The position numbers and the translations under genes are program-made. 64,000 nucleotides of DNA, taken from contig CAXIPT010000001.1 of assembly GCA_964030475.1 (NCBI GenBank), positions 26,847,015 to 26,911,014 on the forward strand. The letters are read 5' to 3'. The stretch comes from Tethya wilhelma. Lineage: Eukaryota; Porifera; Demospongiae; Tethyida; Tethyidae. The notes beneath the pieces were generated by a model. That model saw nothing but the letters and a program-made list of their open reading frames with translations. It made no database searches and had not been told where the DNA came from. Below are positions 1 through 16,900 of the stretch, piece after piece (within the stretch, counting starts at the first letter, position 1; every line of letters starts with the position of its first letter).

Positions 1-22
1 GAACGAAGAGTCGCACACTTAC

Positions 23-863
23 CAGGTGATACTCCCATCTCATTAAGTGGTCTAGATGTTGATGCTGCCTTTGGGGGAGATTGTGTATTTGTTGGAGTTT
101 TAATTGCTCGCATGAACCCTTCAGCCACACTGGACAGAGCTTCAGTAAGATTAGTCTTTGGAGATGTTTTCTTGGTGATTCCAAACATAGGTACACTGGG
201 AGGCTCACCATAATCCTTGTGGGTTCCTACCTGCAGCATGTTAGCCCAGAGTCTAAGTTGAGCAGCAGTGTATTTAGATGAATGTTTCTCTTGTAAGGTA
301 GCAAAGATTTCATCAACCTCATCTCTATTTTGTTGACGTTTGGATGCTGGTTTTGTTGGATCACCACATTCATTTTTGCGTTTTCTTCCACTGCAGGTCG
401 CTGATACTGATTCATCACTTTGCAAGCATCCATCACACCAGAGCCTAAGCTCACTCTGATCTTTGTATGCATCATACATACCCTTTATGCAATTTTCATT
501 ATGCAGGGTCACCTTTTCTGAACCACGCCCCTTATAATAACCAACATCAAAAGTTGTGGTGCCTGGGACCAGATTCTCAAACTCTCTGACAATGTGTAAT
601 CGAAGTTCGAGCAGTGTCTTGAATTTGTCACTCCTGTCAAACCTGACTAGCTCAAATACTGACTTCTTCTTGGGGTTTATGACCTTTAAAGTGTACGAGT
701 ACTTTTCAGACACATCAGAGCCTAGCCTGGGAGCTGACTGGACTTGTGGAGGACTGTCAGATGCTTCAGGATATCGTGATGGGTTGAATGGCGCCATTGA
801 GTAGCGGTCTTCTTCGTAAGGGTATCCATAGCACCCATAATACCACGCCATATCTCTCTGCAT
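23..863 (-). CDS. Unrecognised protein, first exon (partial gene)
   Basis: Reading the minus strand from the ATG at 863 gives about 280 uninterrupted codons up to a consensus donor (GTAAGTG) just left of position 23, so the gene continues beyond the left edge. The N-terminus is rich in Tyr, Pro and Ser. A compact region follows (about residues 50-130, including YSYTLKVINPKKKSVFELV and LRLWCDGC) whose beta-strand pattern and length suggest a ubiquitin or PB1-like fold. Next come a basic stretch (GRKRKNE, KPASKRQQNR) that could be a nuclear localisation signal, a helical segment (YTAAQLRLWANML) and a Ser/Thr/Pro-rich end. I do not recognise the family. The fold guess is inference. It could be a host gene or a transposon-associated protein. 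The long open frame with a clean donor supports real coding. Confidence 0.6.
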
Positions 864-1184
864 GACTACTCTGGTTCCTGACAAACTCCGAGGCTCTTGA
901 AGAAATGGCGCCAACGCATTCCGTGTGTGTAGAATTTACTGGCGTGTGGACGTGGCCACGTGGCGGAGATGTTAATCTAATTTTCAACGGTGGTAAAACT
1001 TTCAAGTGCGCTTGCGCGGTTACTATTCCAAGTGACTTGAAAAGGGTTGTAATGGTAACGATTGTTGTTGTAAAAGTCTTTACTGCAGTATGGTATTTGA
1101 GCCTGGGAACAGGCTATGGTAAGACAGTGTGGTCTCAACTCCATCCGTTGCTTATATGTATGGGAAATGAAGTATTACATTTTT
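864..1184. other. Gap between unknown gene and HINE copy 1
   Basis: No convincing gene. An open frame exists on the plus strand (905-1186), but its product resembles nothing and ends where a repeat starts. Upstream promoter sequence for the minus-strand gene is expected here. No PI3K-like exon is visible. Confidence 0.4.
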
Positions 1185-1486
1185 AAGCCTCAGCACGTGC
1201 TATGCACGTGCAGAGGATTACGGTAGTCGTTTTGTGTGTGTGTGTGTCCGTTACTAAATTATCTGAAGAATGGCAGCTTTATGGACAAAATGGAAGGTAC
1301 TTACGTTCATCAATCGAGATTATCTAGAAATTTGACGTGTAGAATCTTGCAAAACGCTTTAGTTTCCGAGATCAGTGGCTTTTGTGCTTCTCTGAGCGCT
1401 TAGCTTCGAAACCACACCCATCGGTAAAGCCCCATGTAGTGTGCGTTATCTAGAAATAGAGTTAGCTCAGTTGGCTGAACTTGGCC

Positions 1487-2073
1487 TAGTCTCGTCCCCA
1501 GACTCCACCCATTCTCCAAGGAGAAAGAGAGTCTGGTACGCTACGTCCAAATTCTTGGTCCTGCTGAGTCAGCATCAGACAGATATATCATGTGACCGTG
1601 CATGGCTTTGTACTACGCGCATCACGTGGTAATCCCTGAGTGTATTTTCAGTATTTGTCATGAAAAGTTAGAAGATCTGCATACTTAGCTGCCATCTCAT
1701 AGTCCTTTTGTTCGTGACAGTGTGTCTGAGCTACACAATTATGGCACGGACAATCCAGAGAACTTGAAAACTATACAAAACGACCTTGAATCAGAAATCA
1801 GTGCTGGCACTAAGCTGCAGAAGGAAATTCACCACAAGCGTGAAGTTAGTAAGCAAAAATCTTTGAATAAAACTGGTCTAAAGTCTTGCTAGAAACTGTA
1901 TGACAATCACGCGCACTTCTATTGAACATCATGTGACACCTTGAATTCTGCAATCTGATTGGCTTGCACGTTTTCATGAATGCTGACTCAGCAAGAACCA
2001 AGAATTTGGACGTAGCGTACCAGACCCCTTTTTCCTCGCGCTTGTGCGAGGGTGGGGTCTGGGCACGAGACTA
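1487..2073. mobile_element. MULE-like TIR element with 9-bp target duplication, copy 1
   Basis: It begins TAGTCTCGTCCCCAGACTCC and ends with the imperfect inverse GGGCACGAGACTA. The inverted repeats extend about 90 bp inward, as the block near 1540-1575 reappears reversed near 1979-2020. Exact 9-bp direct repeats AACTTGGCC flank it (1478-1486 and 2074-2082). A 9-bp duplication with long inverted repeats is typical of the Mutator superfamily. No transposase is present. It sits inside HINE copy 1, so it is the younger insertion. Confidence 0.7.
1689..1892 (+). other. Possible captured exon fragment inside the MULE-like element
   Basis: A 67-codon frame starts directly after an acceptor-like CTTAG and ends at TAG. 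Its composition is unlike the surrounding repeat: charged and Asn/Gln-rich, with segments such as VRDSVSELHNYGTDNPENLK and KLQKEIHHKREVSKQKSLN, which look like helical protein. It lies entirely between the terminal repeats of the MULE-like element. It may be host exon sequence carried by a Pack-MULE-type element, or simply a chance frame. I recognise no source gene. Confidence 0.25.
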
Positions 2074-2704
2074 AACTTGGCCTGGCTCTGTTTATCTGCT
2101 AAGCGTGCAGCTTAGATAATATCTGGGAAATGTAAGTAAATCTTGATTGTAAGTAAAATTTACAGGTAGCTATATAGTATATGCCTGAACCACAGAACTA
2201 TGCATTTTACACGCTCAGTATCATCAGTCATGTACTGTGGCACTGGAATTGCAGTGGTATATTGTAACTGTTCATCAAGTTTTACTGAGCCAGTGAATGC
2301 ATCTTCCTAAATTCATGTGTAATTAGTCAGTCAGTGGCTGAGCGCCGGGCTGGCCACATACACAGTTCTCAGTATAATCCTCGATAGTATGTTGGAATTT
2401 CAGATTATTAGTAGACTGTTGACATCTAACTGGAAATAGTAGGCAGTGTACATATGTGATAATGAGTCAGTGCACTCATATGGGCCTTCAATAAGAGGCT
2501 TTATTCAGTGCATTGTGCAAAAGTATATCATGAAGGTATCAAACTTAGCTAAGTGTGCTGAGGCTTGTGCACCATCGGTGCCTTCATTGGCTCTGTTTTT
2601 TGTATATACATGTATATAATTCTTGCATGCTCATGTATTCTGGGCTACCTGTTACACATCTATAGGTGTTCCTTGACTGTACATGCATTTTCCTTCCCAT
2701 TCAG

Positions 2705-7027
<4,323 letters not shown>

Positions 7028-7643
7028 CAGACACAAGCTTGCATCTATTATAATAGAGTTATTTTTAGTGTTCATGATTCAAAATAATTATTATTGTACT
7101 ACTGAAACTGTGTGAAAGTAAATCTCTTCTCAAATGTTCTGTCACAGTGTACCTTTGTGTTTTTGTGTCTAATATAAGTGTTTTTCTGTGGTAATTTGGA
7201 AGTTTGGAAAACATTCATTATTGTCATTGATGTGTTTCTTTTTGTTGAAGAATTAAACGAGTGTGCTAGCTGTTATTCCTCATCCACCTCAAGACTATGG
7301 CATTGTATAAAGCAACGAGTCCATCTGGTTTGAGAATGCCGGTAGAAAAACTTGAATAACTTTCTAAATATCCGACCGATTTCAAGATTCCAACCACTTT
7401 CTCTCCTTTGGCTTCCTATAATTATATACTATTTTTGGCCAGTATACATGAATCTCATTATTTCACTTACATGGCCCTAGCTTGGCCCCAGCCCCGGCCC
7501 CTCCCTCTTCGAAAAATTAACTATGATGTCAACGGGGAATTTTTGAGCAAGCCAAGGAGCAACTCGGAGCAATTTGGGAACGAGACTGTGTGTACACTGT
7601 TCAAAGTGGATCCTGGGTACAACGCTGTTACATTATTAAAAAT
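7028..7643. other. PI3K 3' UTR and intergenic sequence
   Basis: The first 200 bases match the sequence after the PI3K pseudogene (about 22300-22440), so they belonged to the duplicated block. From about 7319 a partial copy of the element starting CCATCTGGTTTGAGAATGCC is present (complete copy at 11837-12055). No gene is seen. Confidence 0.5.
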
Positions 7644-10600
7644 ATGGATTACAGTCAATTAGTTAAGAAACGACCCTCAAGTATCAGTAAGTTGTACATA
7701 ATTTTAGGCTTTTCTCATGATTTTCTTACCTAACTTGATTTTAATACATGTGTTTAGCAGATTTTGAGTTTGGGCAATTTGGTCACTTACTGTAGCTAGA
7801 TTATTGGGGGGGGGGGGGGGGNTTGATTTGGATTTCAAATAATTCACGTGAACCTCGTTAGTTGTACTCATAGGATTTACGGTAGTTAAGGTTTGTGCAT
7901 AATTGTGCATGTAAAGATCACAAGGATTTACTTGGATATTTTCATTGGGTCTATGAGGGTACTCTATCTTACGCACGGTAGTACGTATAGTAGGAATGGG
8001 CCGACTGTCCCATAGACACAATACAAAATGTTGATCACTATAAAAAATCTAGTCCAACAAAATTAAACCTTCAAACTTAGTCAGAGGCTCTCAATGACAG
8101 ATTACCAACTGCATGCAAGGCTTAAAACTCACAAAGAGTTTTCTCAGTACTCGTAGCGAGCGCTTTGTAAACATCCCACAAAATTACCGCCCCCTCCCCC
8201 AAAATATTATGTAGGATTAAGTAGGGGTACAATAAGTGCAATCCTCACTACAAGGTCACATTTTCCCAATTCCAAATTAGCAGCAAAGTTTGTCGCCAAT
8301 CTAGTCACCCCGGGCAAACCTACTATCTAACAAAAGTCAAAAGGTACGCTTCCTCCCCCTCCCCTCCCAAATTTTGAGACAAAGTGTCCTACTACTTATG
8401 TAACAGCAAAGATACACCACAAAGTTTACCTTGGTCTGCATCATCAATTGAACTCAAAAATAGCCTCGCTCAGAATAAAGATTTACATTGCACTTCTATT
8501 TTAAGCCACATAATTATGTTTCTCTCGCCACAATAATAGTACATAAGTACTTGTACCATGGTTAAGCTGCACATCAAAGGAAAAGCAGCTGATACAATAC
8601 TCATATACCCTATCCAAACCTTTGAAGTCATACACAACCTAGGGTGTATGAGCCAATACACCCTCTTGTTTGTATAAGTACATCTGAACAAGGTATACCA
8701 TGGTACAAGCCAGCTGTACTATGGTTTTTCAGGGTGTATGGGTTGTAACCTTCGTGCTGTAGCTAAAATGGAATCCCTCGGGCTTCGCCCTCGTGAATTC
8801 CATTATAGCTACAGCCCTCAGGTTACAAATCCCATACACCCTGAAAAACCATAGTACAACTATTACTTGTTCCTATAATTTTTATAGTTCATGAAAAATT
8901 TCTGTCTAAACTGGTGAGGCTACCTGTGGCTGCTAAATGGAAAGATCTGGGCCTTCAACTTGGTGTTCCTTCACACAACCTGGATGAAATTCAAGCCAAT
9001 AATCACAATCTTCCTAATTTCTGTCAGCAATGTTTGAACGATGTGTTTGTTTGGTGGTTCAGCAGTAATGATAGGTCTCAGACGACCTTTATTGCTCTGG
9101 CTAAAGCACTTACCACTCTCAATGCAATTGATGCTGGGAAAGAGGTTCTCTGTCCAGTCTATGGTAACTATTATAGTTATTATGTCCACAATTCTTTAAA
9201 TTTTTGGTAGATTTTGTGAATAAAAGTCTATGGTGTTTTGAGGGTAAAGTAAATCGGGGGAATTCCGTAAGGAATTTTTTGCCGGGTAATTTCGTAAACA
9301 CACTGAAAAAGATAGTTCCCAATTTTTCCAGTGATAGAGCAAGAATCACCAGCAGTAACTAGCTTCGAGGTTGCCTAAATAGCTGGAAAAGATTTTGTTT
9401 GCATCCAGACTCCAAAAAAATATTCTGTTATTCCGGAATCACCCCACACGCAAAATTACCCCGGTTTACCTAAGTATACACTGGGCAACTTTTTTGATCA
9501 ACTTGGTTGCCAACTAAATCACTGCTGAGTCTTTGGGGTGAGCCTGAGCGAGTGGAGAAAGTGTAATGCATGCACTCACAATAATGGACCAAACCAGAAA
9601 TAGGTAGGAATCCCCCGTAGGATGCTTCTTCGATTTTGCGTGCACACATGTAAATAGAAATGCTGCAAGTCTAAGGCCATTCAGAATGTTTAAATTTTCT
9701 TGCTTTGTAAGAACATAGTCTCGTGCCCAGACCCCACCCTTGCACGCAAGCAAAAGGGGTCTGGTACACTTCGAAGGATTTTTGGGTCTTGCTGACTTAG
9801 CATGTCAGAATTTTGACGCACCAATCAGAGATCTTCCATATGACTTTATCATGTGCCACACAGACTCAGCCCACTCAATGATTCCTATTCAGAGCACGCA
9901 GCAGCTGCTCACACATTGTTGCTACATTGTTACTAGACAACAAAGCTCTCACGTCAGAGTCAGCGAAATCCCCAAAATCGTTTGAAGTGTACCAGACACA
10001 TTTTTTCTCGGAAGAGGGTTGGGTATGGGCACAAGACTACGAAGAACATTGAAAAAACAAGAGCTGGACGCAGGCAAAGCAAAAACAGCTACACAGCCAG
10101 ATCTAGATCATGTTGGAGCAGACTAGCCCACTTAGCGCTTGTGGCCTTGAGTTGTATAGGCTCAGAATCATTTCAATAAGTTTCCCTATAACAATTTAAG
10201 AGTAAATAATCATGCATTTATCTACTAATAGTATGGTCCTGTGAGTGAAGATGTTCGCTCAGGCTTGCCCAACAATGTTTCCATCTGACTATAGTATTAT
10301 AGTACTTGTTGGGGTGAGCCTGAGCGAGCCCCATAGGAACGTCGAAACATTGAGTTAGCCTTATAAACCAGTCCCTCCCCGCTAAGCAATAAGCATAGCA
10401 GGGGGGGGGGAACTGGTTTACGGGGCTAATATTGAGCTAGTCTCGTCCCCAGGCCCGCAAAGATCGAAATTTTGTGAAACAAATCTCGAGGCTACTGAGC
10501 TGTAGCTGCTAGAATCTGACCTCAGGGGTGGATCCAGGGGGAGGAGGGTTACTGGGTTTGCAACCCCCCCAAACAAGTCAACTGCGTTAGAAATTTTGTA

Positions 10601-13600
10601 CTCACGCTCAGCAAAATTATGTTTCTACTGCTGCTGAAGCTTAGTTTTAATATAGGCAGAAATAAATATATCTAGCGTTTTAACGCCAGCCTCAAAGCCT
10701 GGACGGCTACGTGGATACCTACCTCACTGAGAAAATCGCTGCTAACAATGTACTTTGAACTAAATGGGTGTCTCAGTATCCTGAATCTGCCCCTGGAGCT
10801 GTGCACTAGGCTATATATAAAATGAACTGTGAACACAGACAAAAAAATAGAGAGGGAGTTCTGCAATTCAGTTCCTGCTTTATAAATATTAGTCAAACCT
10901 AGCAGCAAATGCTAAACTTGATCAGCACACTAGCAGTGACCAACCCCAGCCTGCACAAATTTTGCTACTTAATCTGAATTCCCTGACTCTCAGCCAGTTA
11001 GCAATGATCGGAAACATTCCAGAATGTCTAATCTCAAAATGTCTAATCCCAAATTGTCGAAATCTAAGCGATAGACTAGTGTGACATGTGAAATGAACAG
11101 TACTGATGCAAGGGGTAGTCACTCCCACTCCGCGTACGGTTCCGTTTGCAACAGGGATCAAAATGGAATCAAGAAATCATAGCAGATTTTCAACAATAAT
11201 CAAGAGATCAAACTTGCTTTGCATGTGATCAAAACTTGATCAAGATCAAGAATGCTGCGACTCATGATTATAACATAATAGATACTGCTGCAATTCCAAA
11301 ATTGTTTTTTGAAATATGTGTATACTGTAAGAGCAAGCTGGGTTCGTGAACGTGAGAGAGAGTTGGATGGTTCATTGCCAGTCTGGACTAGTGCAGATGA
11401 CACTGTTGCTCCAGTATACACCTCGCACTAGCATTTAAGTCCTGTTGTAGCCAGTTCCTTCTCGATCTGTAGTTAGTCTTGCATGTGCAACTATACCCAA
11501 GGGTCAAATTAAGTTCATTAATCAAGAACTAGTTTTGACTTTGGTCAAAGGATCAAGGACCACTTTTACTGTAGATCAAGCGATCAAGGCGACTTTTAGT
11601 GGATCAAACTCTTGATCCCGGTGGCAAACGGAACCATACACAGAGTGGGAGTGACTAGTACCCCTTGTGATGCAATAATAAAGTTAAAATAAAGCTAATT
11701 TTAAAAAAACCAAAAATAGCTATAGGTCTAGGGCTAGGTTTAGACATTATGACTCTTAGACATTCTGGGATTAGACACTCTGGGAATGATCACAGTTTGC
11801 TCAAGGTCACCCTATTATGTTTTCATCTAACTAAAGTCCATCTGGTTTGAGAATGCTGCTGGAAGTGAAATAATGAGATTCATGCAATACATTTTATATG
11901 GGACAAAATAGCTAACTTTTGACTGATAAGGTGTAGGAAGCTGGAAAAGCAACCTAAAGAATGGGAGAATGAGTGCTTTCCAATATAGTGCTTGAATTTC
12001 AATATCGATTGAAAGTTATTCAATTTTTTCTACCGGCATTCTCAAACCAGATGGATTTTCTTGCCAATGCCAATGATTGGAAACCAGCAATGTTAATAAC
12101 ATTGACAGAGCAACTTCTTGTTGACAACTTTTGTTGCCAACCAATTAAATTGCTCAAAAAGTTGCCTATACTAGTGTATGGTACCCTTAAATCAGCTATT
12201 TTATTATAACTGCAATGGCCATACAGTTACAGATCCAACATCATACTTTTCAGTAAATGTGGACTTCTTGGGAGCTGACAAGTGGCAGGAGATTGGTTGT
12301 GCATTGGGTATATCATCAAATGTACTATCAACTATTAGCCAAAAGCATCCAATAGGGTTTAAAAGTGATCAGCGATGTCTCTTGGAAATACTGAAATGGT
12401 GGAAAGAAAACCGACCCACTGATGTAAACCTTAAAACCTTTTTGAAGGCTCTTCATGAAGCTGATGCACATTATGAGGAAATGGAAATGAAGGAAATTCA
12501 TTACGGTAATAATTACTGAGAATAGTAGTAATAATAATTATACGCCATGCATGGCAGCCTGTATGCTAGGAGCACTACTAATCAATTAAAAATCAATTAT
12601 ACTAGAAAGGTATAAGTGAGAGTTTAGCACAACCCAAAATCTTCTGGTAATTAAGCTTCAGACAACTCCGAGCTAGTCTTGCAGGCCAGATCTCTGCAGT
12701 CTACAATATGACCACGGGAAGTACATATGTATACATTATTTTTTTTTCCTTGAAATTGCCGTTTGTACAGTGCAATAGGGAGTTGCCCTACACATGGGCA
12801 GCTGGAAATAAGTAGCTAGGTGCTTGACTTATTCTATTTAAACATCACACTAGTTTTAGCTGGTCCAGTTCTGAGTATGAGCTAGTAAGACAAAAAAAGT
12901 TGCATACTAAAGCTGTTTTGATGGCTACAGTAACTTTGAAAATGGTTCAAATTAGTACTGGGCATACCCCATACTATTACTTTTCTGACTACATCATCTA
13001 AAACTGTAAGTAATATCTAGATGCAACAAATCTATAGCTATAGAGTATGAATGAAATAATTATAGCTTACACAAAAACAGGAAAACAATACACTGTAAAC
13101 ATGAAGCATTTACTTTGTCCAGGAAGGATCCATAGAGCTCAAACTGGTATATATATATGTAGCCTATACTTGTTCAACAACATACTAAAGTTTTTACTGT
13201 AATCGCTTTAGTTGTAAAGAAAAGGCAGCCATCTTTGTTAGGGATATTTCAAGGCTTCACAAAAAATTAATGATGTTCATAAATGGTTCAAATCAGTACT
13301 CAATGGCAGTAGTTTGGCCACATGAGATAACAATATTCATAGACCACAAGGCATCATTGTGACATGCTTCTGCTATGAATATTACATAGTCTTCTACACG
13401 CTTCCGTTTGTCCAAGAAATTAGGAATTGTATTGTAGACTGTCTGGGATGCAGAAAAAGGATCCCTGACATCTAATACTGACAATAGTACACTTTGAATG
13501 GAATGTGGTATAGGTGATCTTATTCTGCTGATTCTTTAGGTTTTACCATGAATATTACAGCTAGGGTAAGCTATAATATCCATAGTTTCACAAAAGTAGA

Positions 13601-13914
13601 AACATAGTACACAACAAAAGTTGCTAACCAAGAATTAAAATCACTGCCGGGGTGGATTGGGATCAGCCCAGTGTCTGCATGGATATATTTCTATTATATC
13701 ACATATCATGACACTGTCAGGGTGTACAGTAGCCTGAAATTTCCAACTGTGTTATATAGAGGAAAATGGGATGGGCCCCAGGTGGGTTATTTGAATGTCT
13801 AGAGCTGGAAAGTCCATTTCCATGGCAAGTCAGAAAACATTGTTGAATGTTTTCGTACATAGTTATTAACCCTCAGCGTGTGAAACACGCCGAAAGGGTT
13901 ATAGTAGTCGTTTT

Positions 13915-13967
<53 letters not shown>

Positions 13968-16900
13968 CACTCTTAATCTGAAGAACAGCAAGTCTACTCT
14001 GAAAATTAAGGACATAAGCATGGAGTACTGATGTTCATCTAAAAAAAATATGTGTATCAGAAGCTAAAAGCTTATAGTTCTTGAGCTATGCCAGGATTTT
14101 CAGTCCGAGCCATCGCTCGGGCGGCCATTTTGGCTATGTGGCCCCACCCACTATAGCACTACGTACGTATACGTAATATGTACTATAACGAGAGTTGCCT
14201 GATCGTGCGCTAGCTGCACCTCGCTAGAACACTGGAAGTCTGAGATAGCGACACTGACTCTAGTATAAATGCTTAGACGTAACAGAGTATTTCTAGTCCA
14301 AGCGCTTGTGTTTTGCAAACTCTGCAGCAAGATAGCTTGTGATAATATTATGATCGCGACGTTGCCTAAGTAGCCACGCCCATGCACAGTACAGCATTGC
14401 CAGCCTCGATGTTATACAGCTGCAGTAAAGTGTATTTTACATGAGATTGCAATGCTGACAGTATACGTACAATCATGCCTCGATATCCTTCCTCATTGCC
14501 TCATTATAATGCATGCAATAATAATTGTATATACGCCGAGGGTTGTGCACCATGCATATGGTGCCTTTCATTACTGTAGTTCTTAGACTACTGAATTGAC
14601 TAACTTAAAGACTAAGTTATTGATTTATACCGTGTACTGAATGAGCATGCATGCACAGACTCGATAATATTCGTGAACATGTATCTATGACTAAATAATT
14701 GCCATTCCTTACCAGTGGCGGATCCAGAGGGGGGTCTGTGGGGTCCGTGGACCCCCCCTTTCAGCTGAGACCTCGCATCATAATTAACCCTCGGCGTGTG
14801 AAACACGCCGAAAGGGTTATACTGTAGTAGTCGTTTTTTCCGTGTGTGTGTGTGTGTGTGTGTATGTTCACTCTTAATCTGAAGAACAGCAAGTCTACTC
14901 TGAAAATTAAGGACATAAGCATGGAGTACTGATGTTCATCTAAAAAAAATATGTGTATCAGAAGCTAAAAGCTTATAGTTCTTGAGCTATGCCAGGATTT
15001 TCAGTCCGAGCCATCGCTCGGGCGGCCATTTTGGCTATGTGGCCCCACCCCCTAGCACTACGTATACGTATAGCGAGCTAACGAGAGTTGCCTGATCGTG
15101 CGTGCGCTAGCTGCACCTCGATCGCTAGAACACTGGAAATCTGAGATAGCGACACTGTCTCTAGTATAAATGTTTAGACGTAACAGAGTATTTCTAGTCC
15201 AAACGCTTGTGATAATATTATGATCGCGACGTTGCCTAAGTAGCCACGCCCATGCAACTGTACAGTCTGCATTGCCAGCCTGGATGTTATACAGCTGCAG
15301 TAAAGTATAGAAAGTGTGGTTTACATGACATTGCGATGCTGATGGTATACGTATAATCATGCACGATAGCCTTCTCAGAGTCATGCAATGCCTAATTAAC
15401 GCATTGCTGCAATAAATATAGTATTGTATAGACAGTGTGTATTACAGCGTATATACGCCAAGGGTTGTGCACCATGCATATGGTGCCTTTCATTAACTGT
15501 GGGAATGAGAAAGGTGCTTGCTGGAACCCCCCTTTCAACTTCAAAATAACAAAAACAACTTAAAATCTCATTGAAAACCAGTCTTTTGTGAAAGATAATA
15601 TAGTTTCTGTCTCTTTCTCGCTGTTTTTTCGCCATTCAGGCCTTATTCTGGTAAAATTTTAGCTGCACGCACGCTAAAGGGGCGGGGCTATACGACCAGA
15701 AGTGGGCGTGACCAAGCAGAAATTTTTCGCGCGCATTCAGTTGAACCCCCCTTTTCAAAATCTTAGATCCACCACTGCTTACTATCATAAATCAGGGAGC
15801 ATTATACACTCACTGTATTACAATTGATTACAAGTACAAAAAACCATTAGAAATATGTAATGCAAACATAGGAATGGCTAAATCGTAAAAAAATGAGCAA
15901 ACAAGATAGGAATGATTGCCAAGCGCTCAGTTTTTGCAGAGTTATTCGCGTGAATATTTGTATTGTGCTAATGGGCCATCCGTGCCATTCCTATGTACCC
16001 AGTACTACCGTATACTGGGAATAAATTATTATGCTTTGAGCTCTCATAAGTATTGCATGTGGTACTGTCAGGATGAGTGCATGGGAACTGCATGCACCTG
16101 AGCTTTTAAGCGCCTGGTAATCAAGTGAAGTTTGGTTGTTGTCATAATATATAAATTGTTTTATTTAGACCCTTATTGGTTAGTGTTCCTAATTTGCATA
16201 TCCAGTAATATTCTCTCTGTTTTAACCATGTGATTTTCTTTGTCCAGATGAGTATAGGTGCCATTTCTAGGATTTGGAATTTTGTTCCGTTTGTTTGTGG
16301 TTACTATTTTGTAGGTGTACCTAAGCCTGAGCTGTTTGATTGCAAATACTCAATATTGGTCTAGTTGACATTCCAACATATTATACTGTGCTTTACAATC
16401 TTTGTGCGTACAATTATGCAAGTGGCTAGGTAGATGATATTTTTTGTGTCTCAGTTGTATTTTTCATATAGGCGGGACAGACAATGGTCATGGGTGTTTG
16501 GGTTCTTATTGAGTGTTAGTTGATTATATAGGATTTTACAAGTAAAACAGTTCTATTTACATCTGTCAATGCACAGGGTTGTTGTATATAGTTATTTAGT
16601 TTCTGTTGGAACAGATTTTGGGGATATTTGTCATCAATGGTGATGGGATTAGTGGGGTTGTCTATTTGATTTACCTCTGTTTCTAGGTCTTTTAACAATG
16701 GGACTAGTTTAGCTAGTTTAGTTTCTTATAGTGATTTGTTTCCTCTAGTTACTACTAGGGGGGAGATTTGTTTCAGGGTTTTGTCATCCTTAATTAGTTT
16801 TCATTATTTTCTGATTATGTTTTAATTCGTTTTTTGTCGTTGTTGTATGAAGTAACTAAGAATGCTTTTTATGGGCAAAGTACAAAGTAACAATAGCCCT

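Larger units (their letters stand above)
1185..2588 (+). mobile_element. Helentron/HINE-like non-autonomous element, copy 1
   Basis: The left end AAGCCTCAGCAC is repeated as its exact inverse, GTGCTGAGGCTT, near 2558. The inverse copy is followed by a short hairpin (GCACC...GGTGC) and CTTCATT at the 3' end. Just inside the left end are the shared family words GAGGATTACGGTAGTCGTTTT and a GT microsatellite. Terminal repeats of which only the right one is followed by a hairpin, with an internal microsatellite, are the hallmarks of Helentron-derived HINEs. The element is enlarged by a nested MULE-like insertion at 1487-2073. Confidence 0.65.

Noticed and set aside
905..1186. 93-codon plus-strand open frame
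   Set aside because: No domain resemblance, antisense to or beside the unknown gene's 5' end, and it ends in the HINE repeat; it does not match missing PI3K exons.
9982..10179. 65-codon basic frame
   Set aside because: It begins inside a MULE-like terminal repeat and extends into unrelated intron sequence; no family resemblance.
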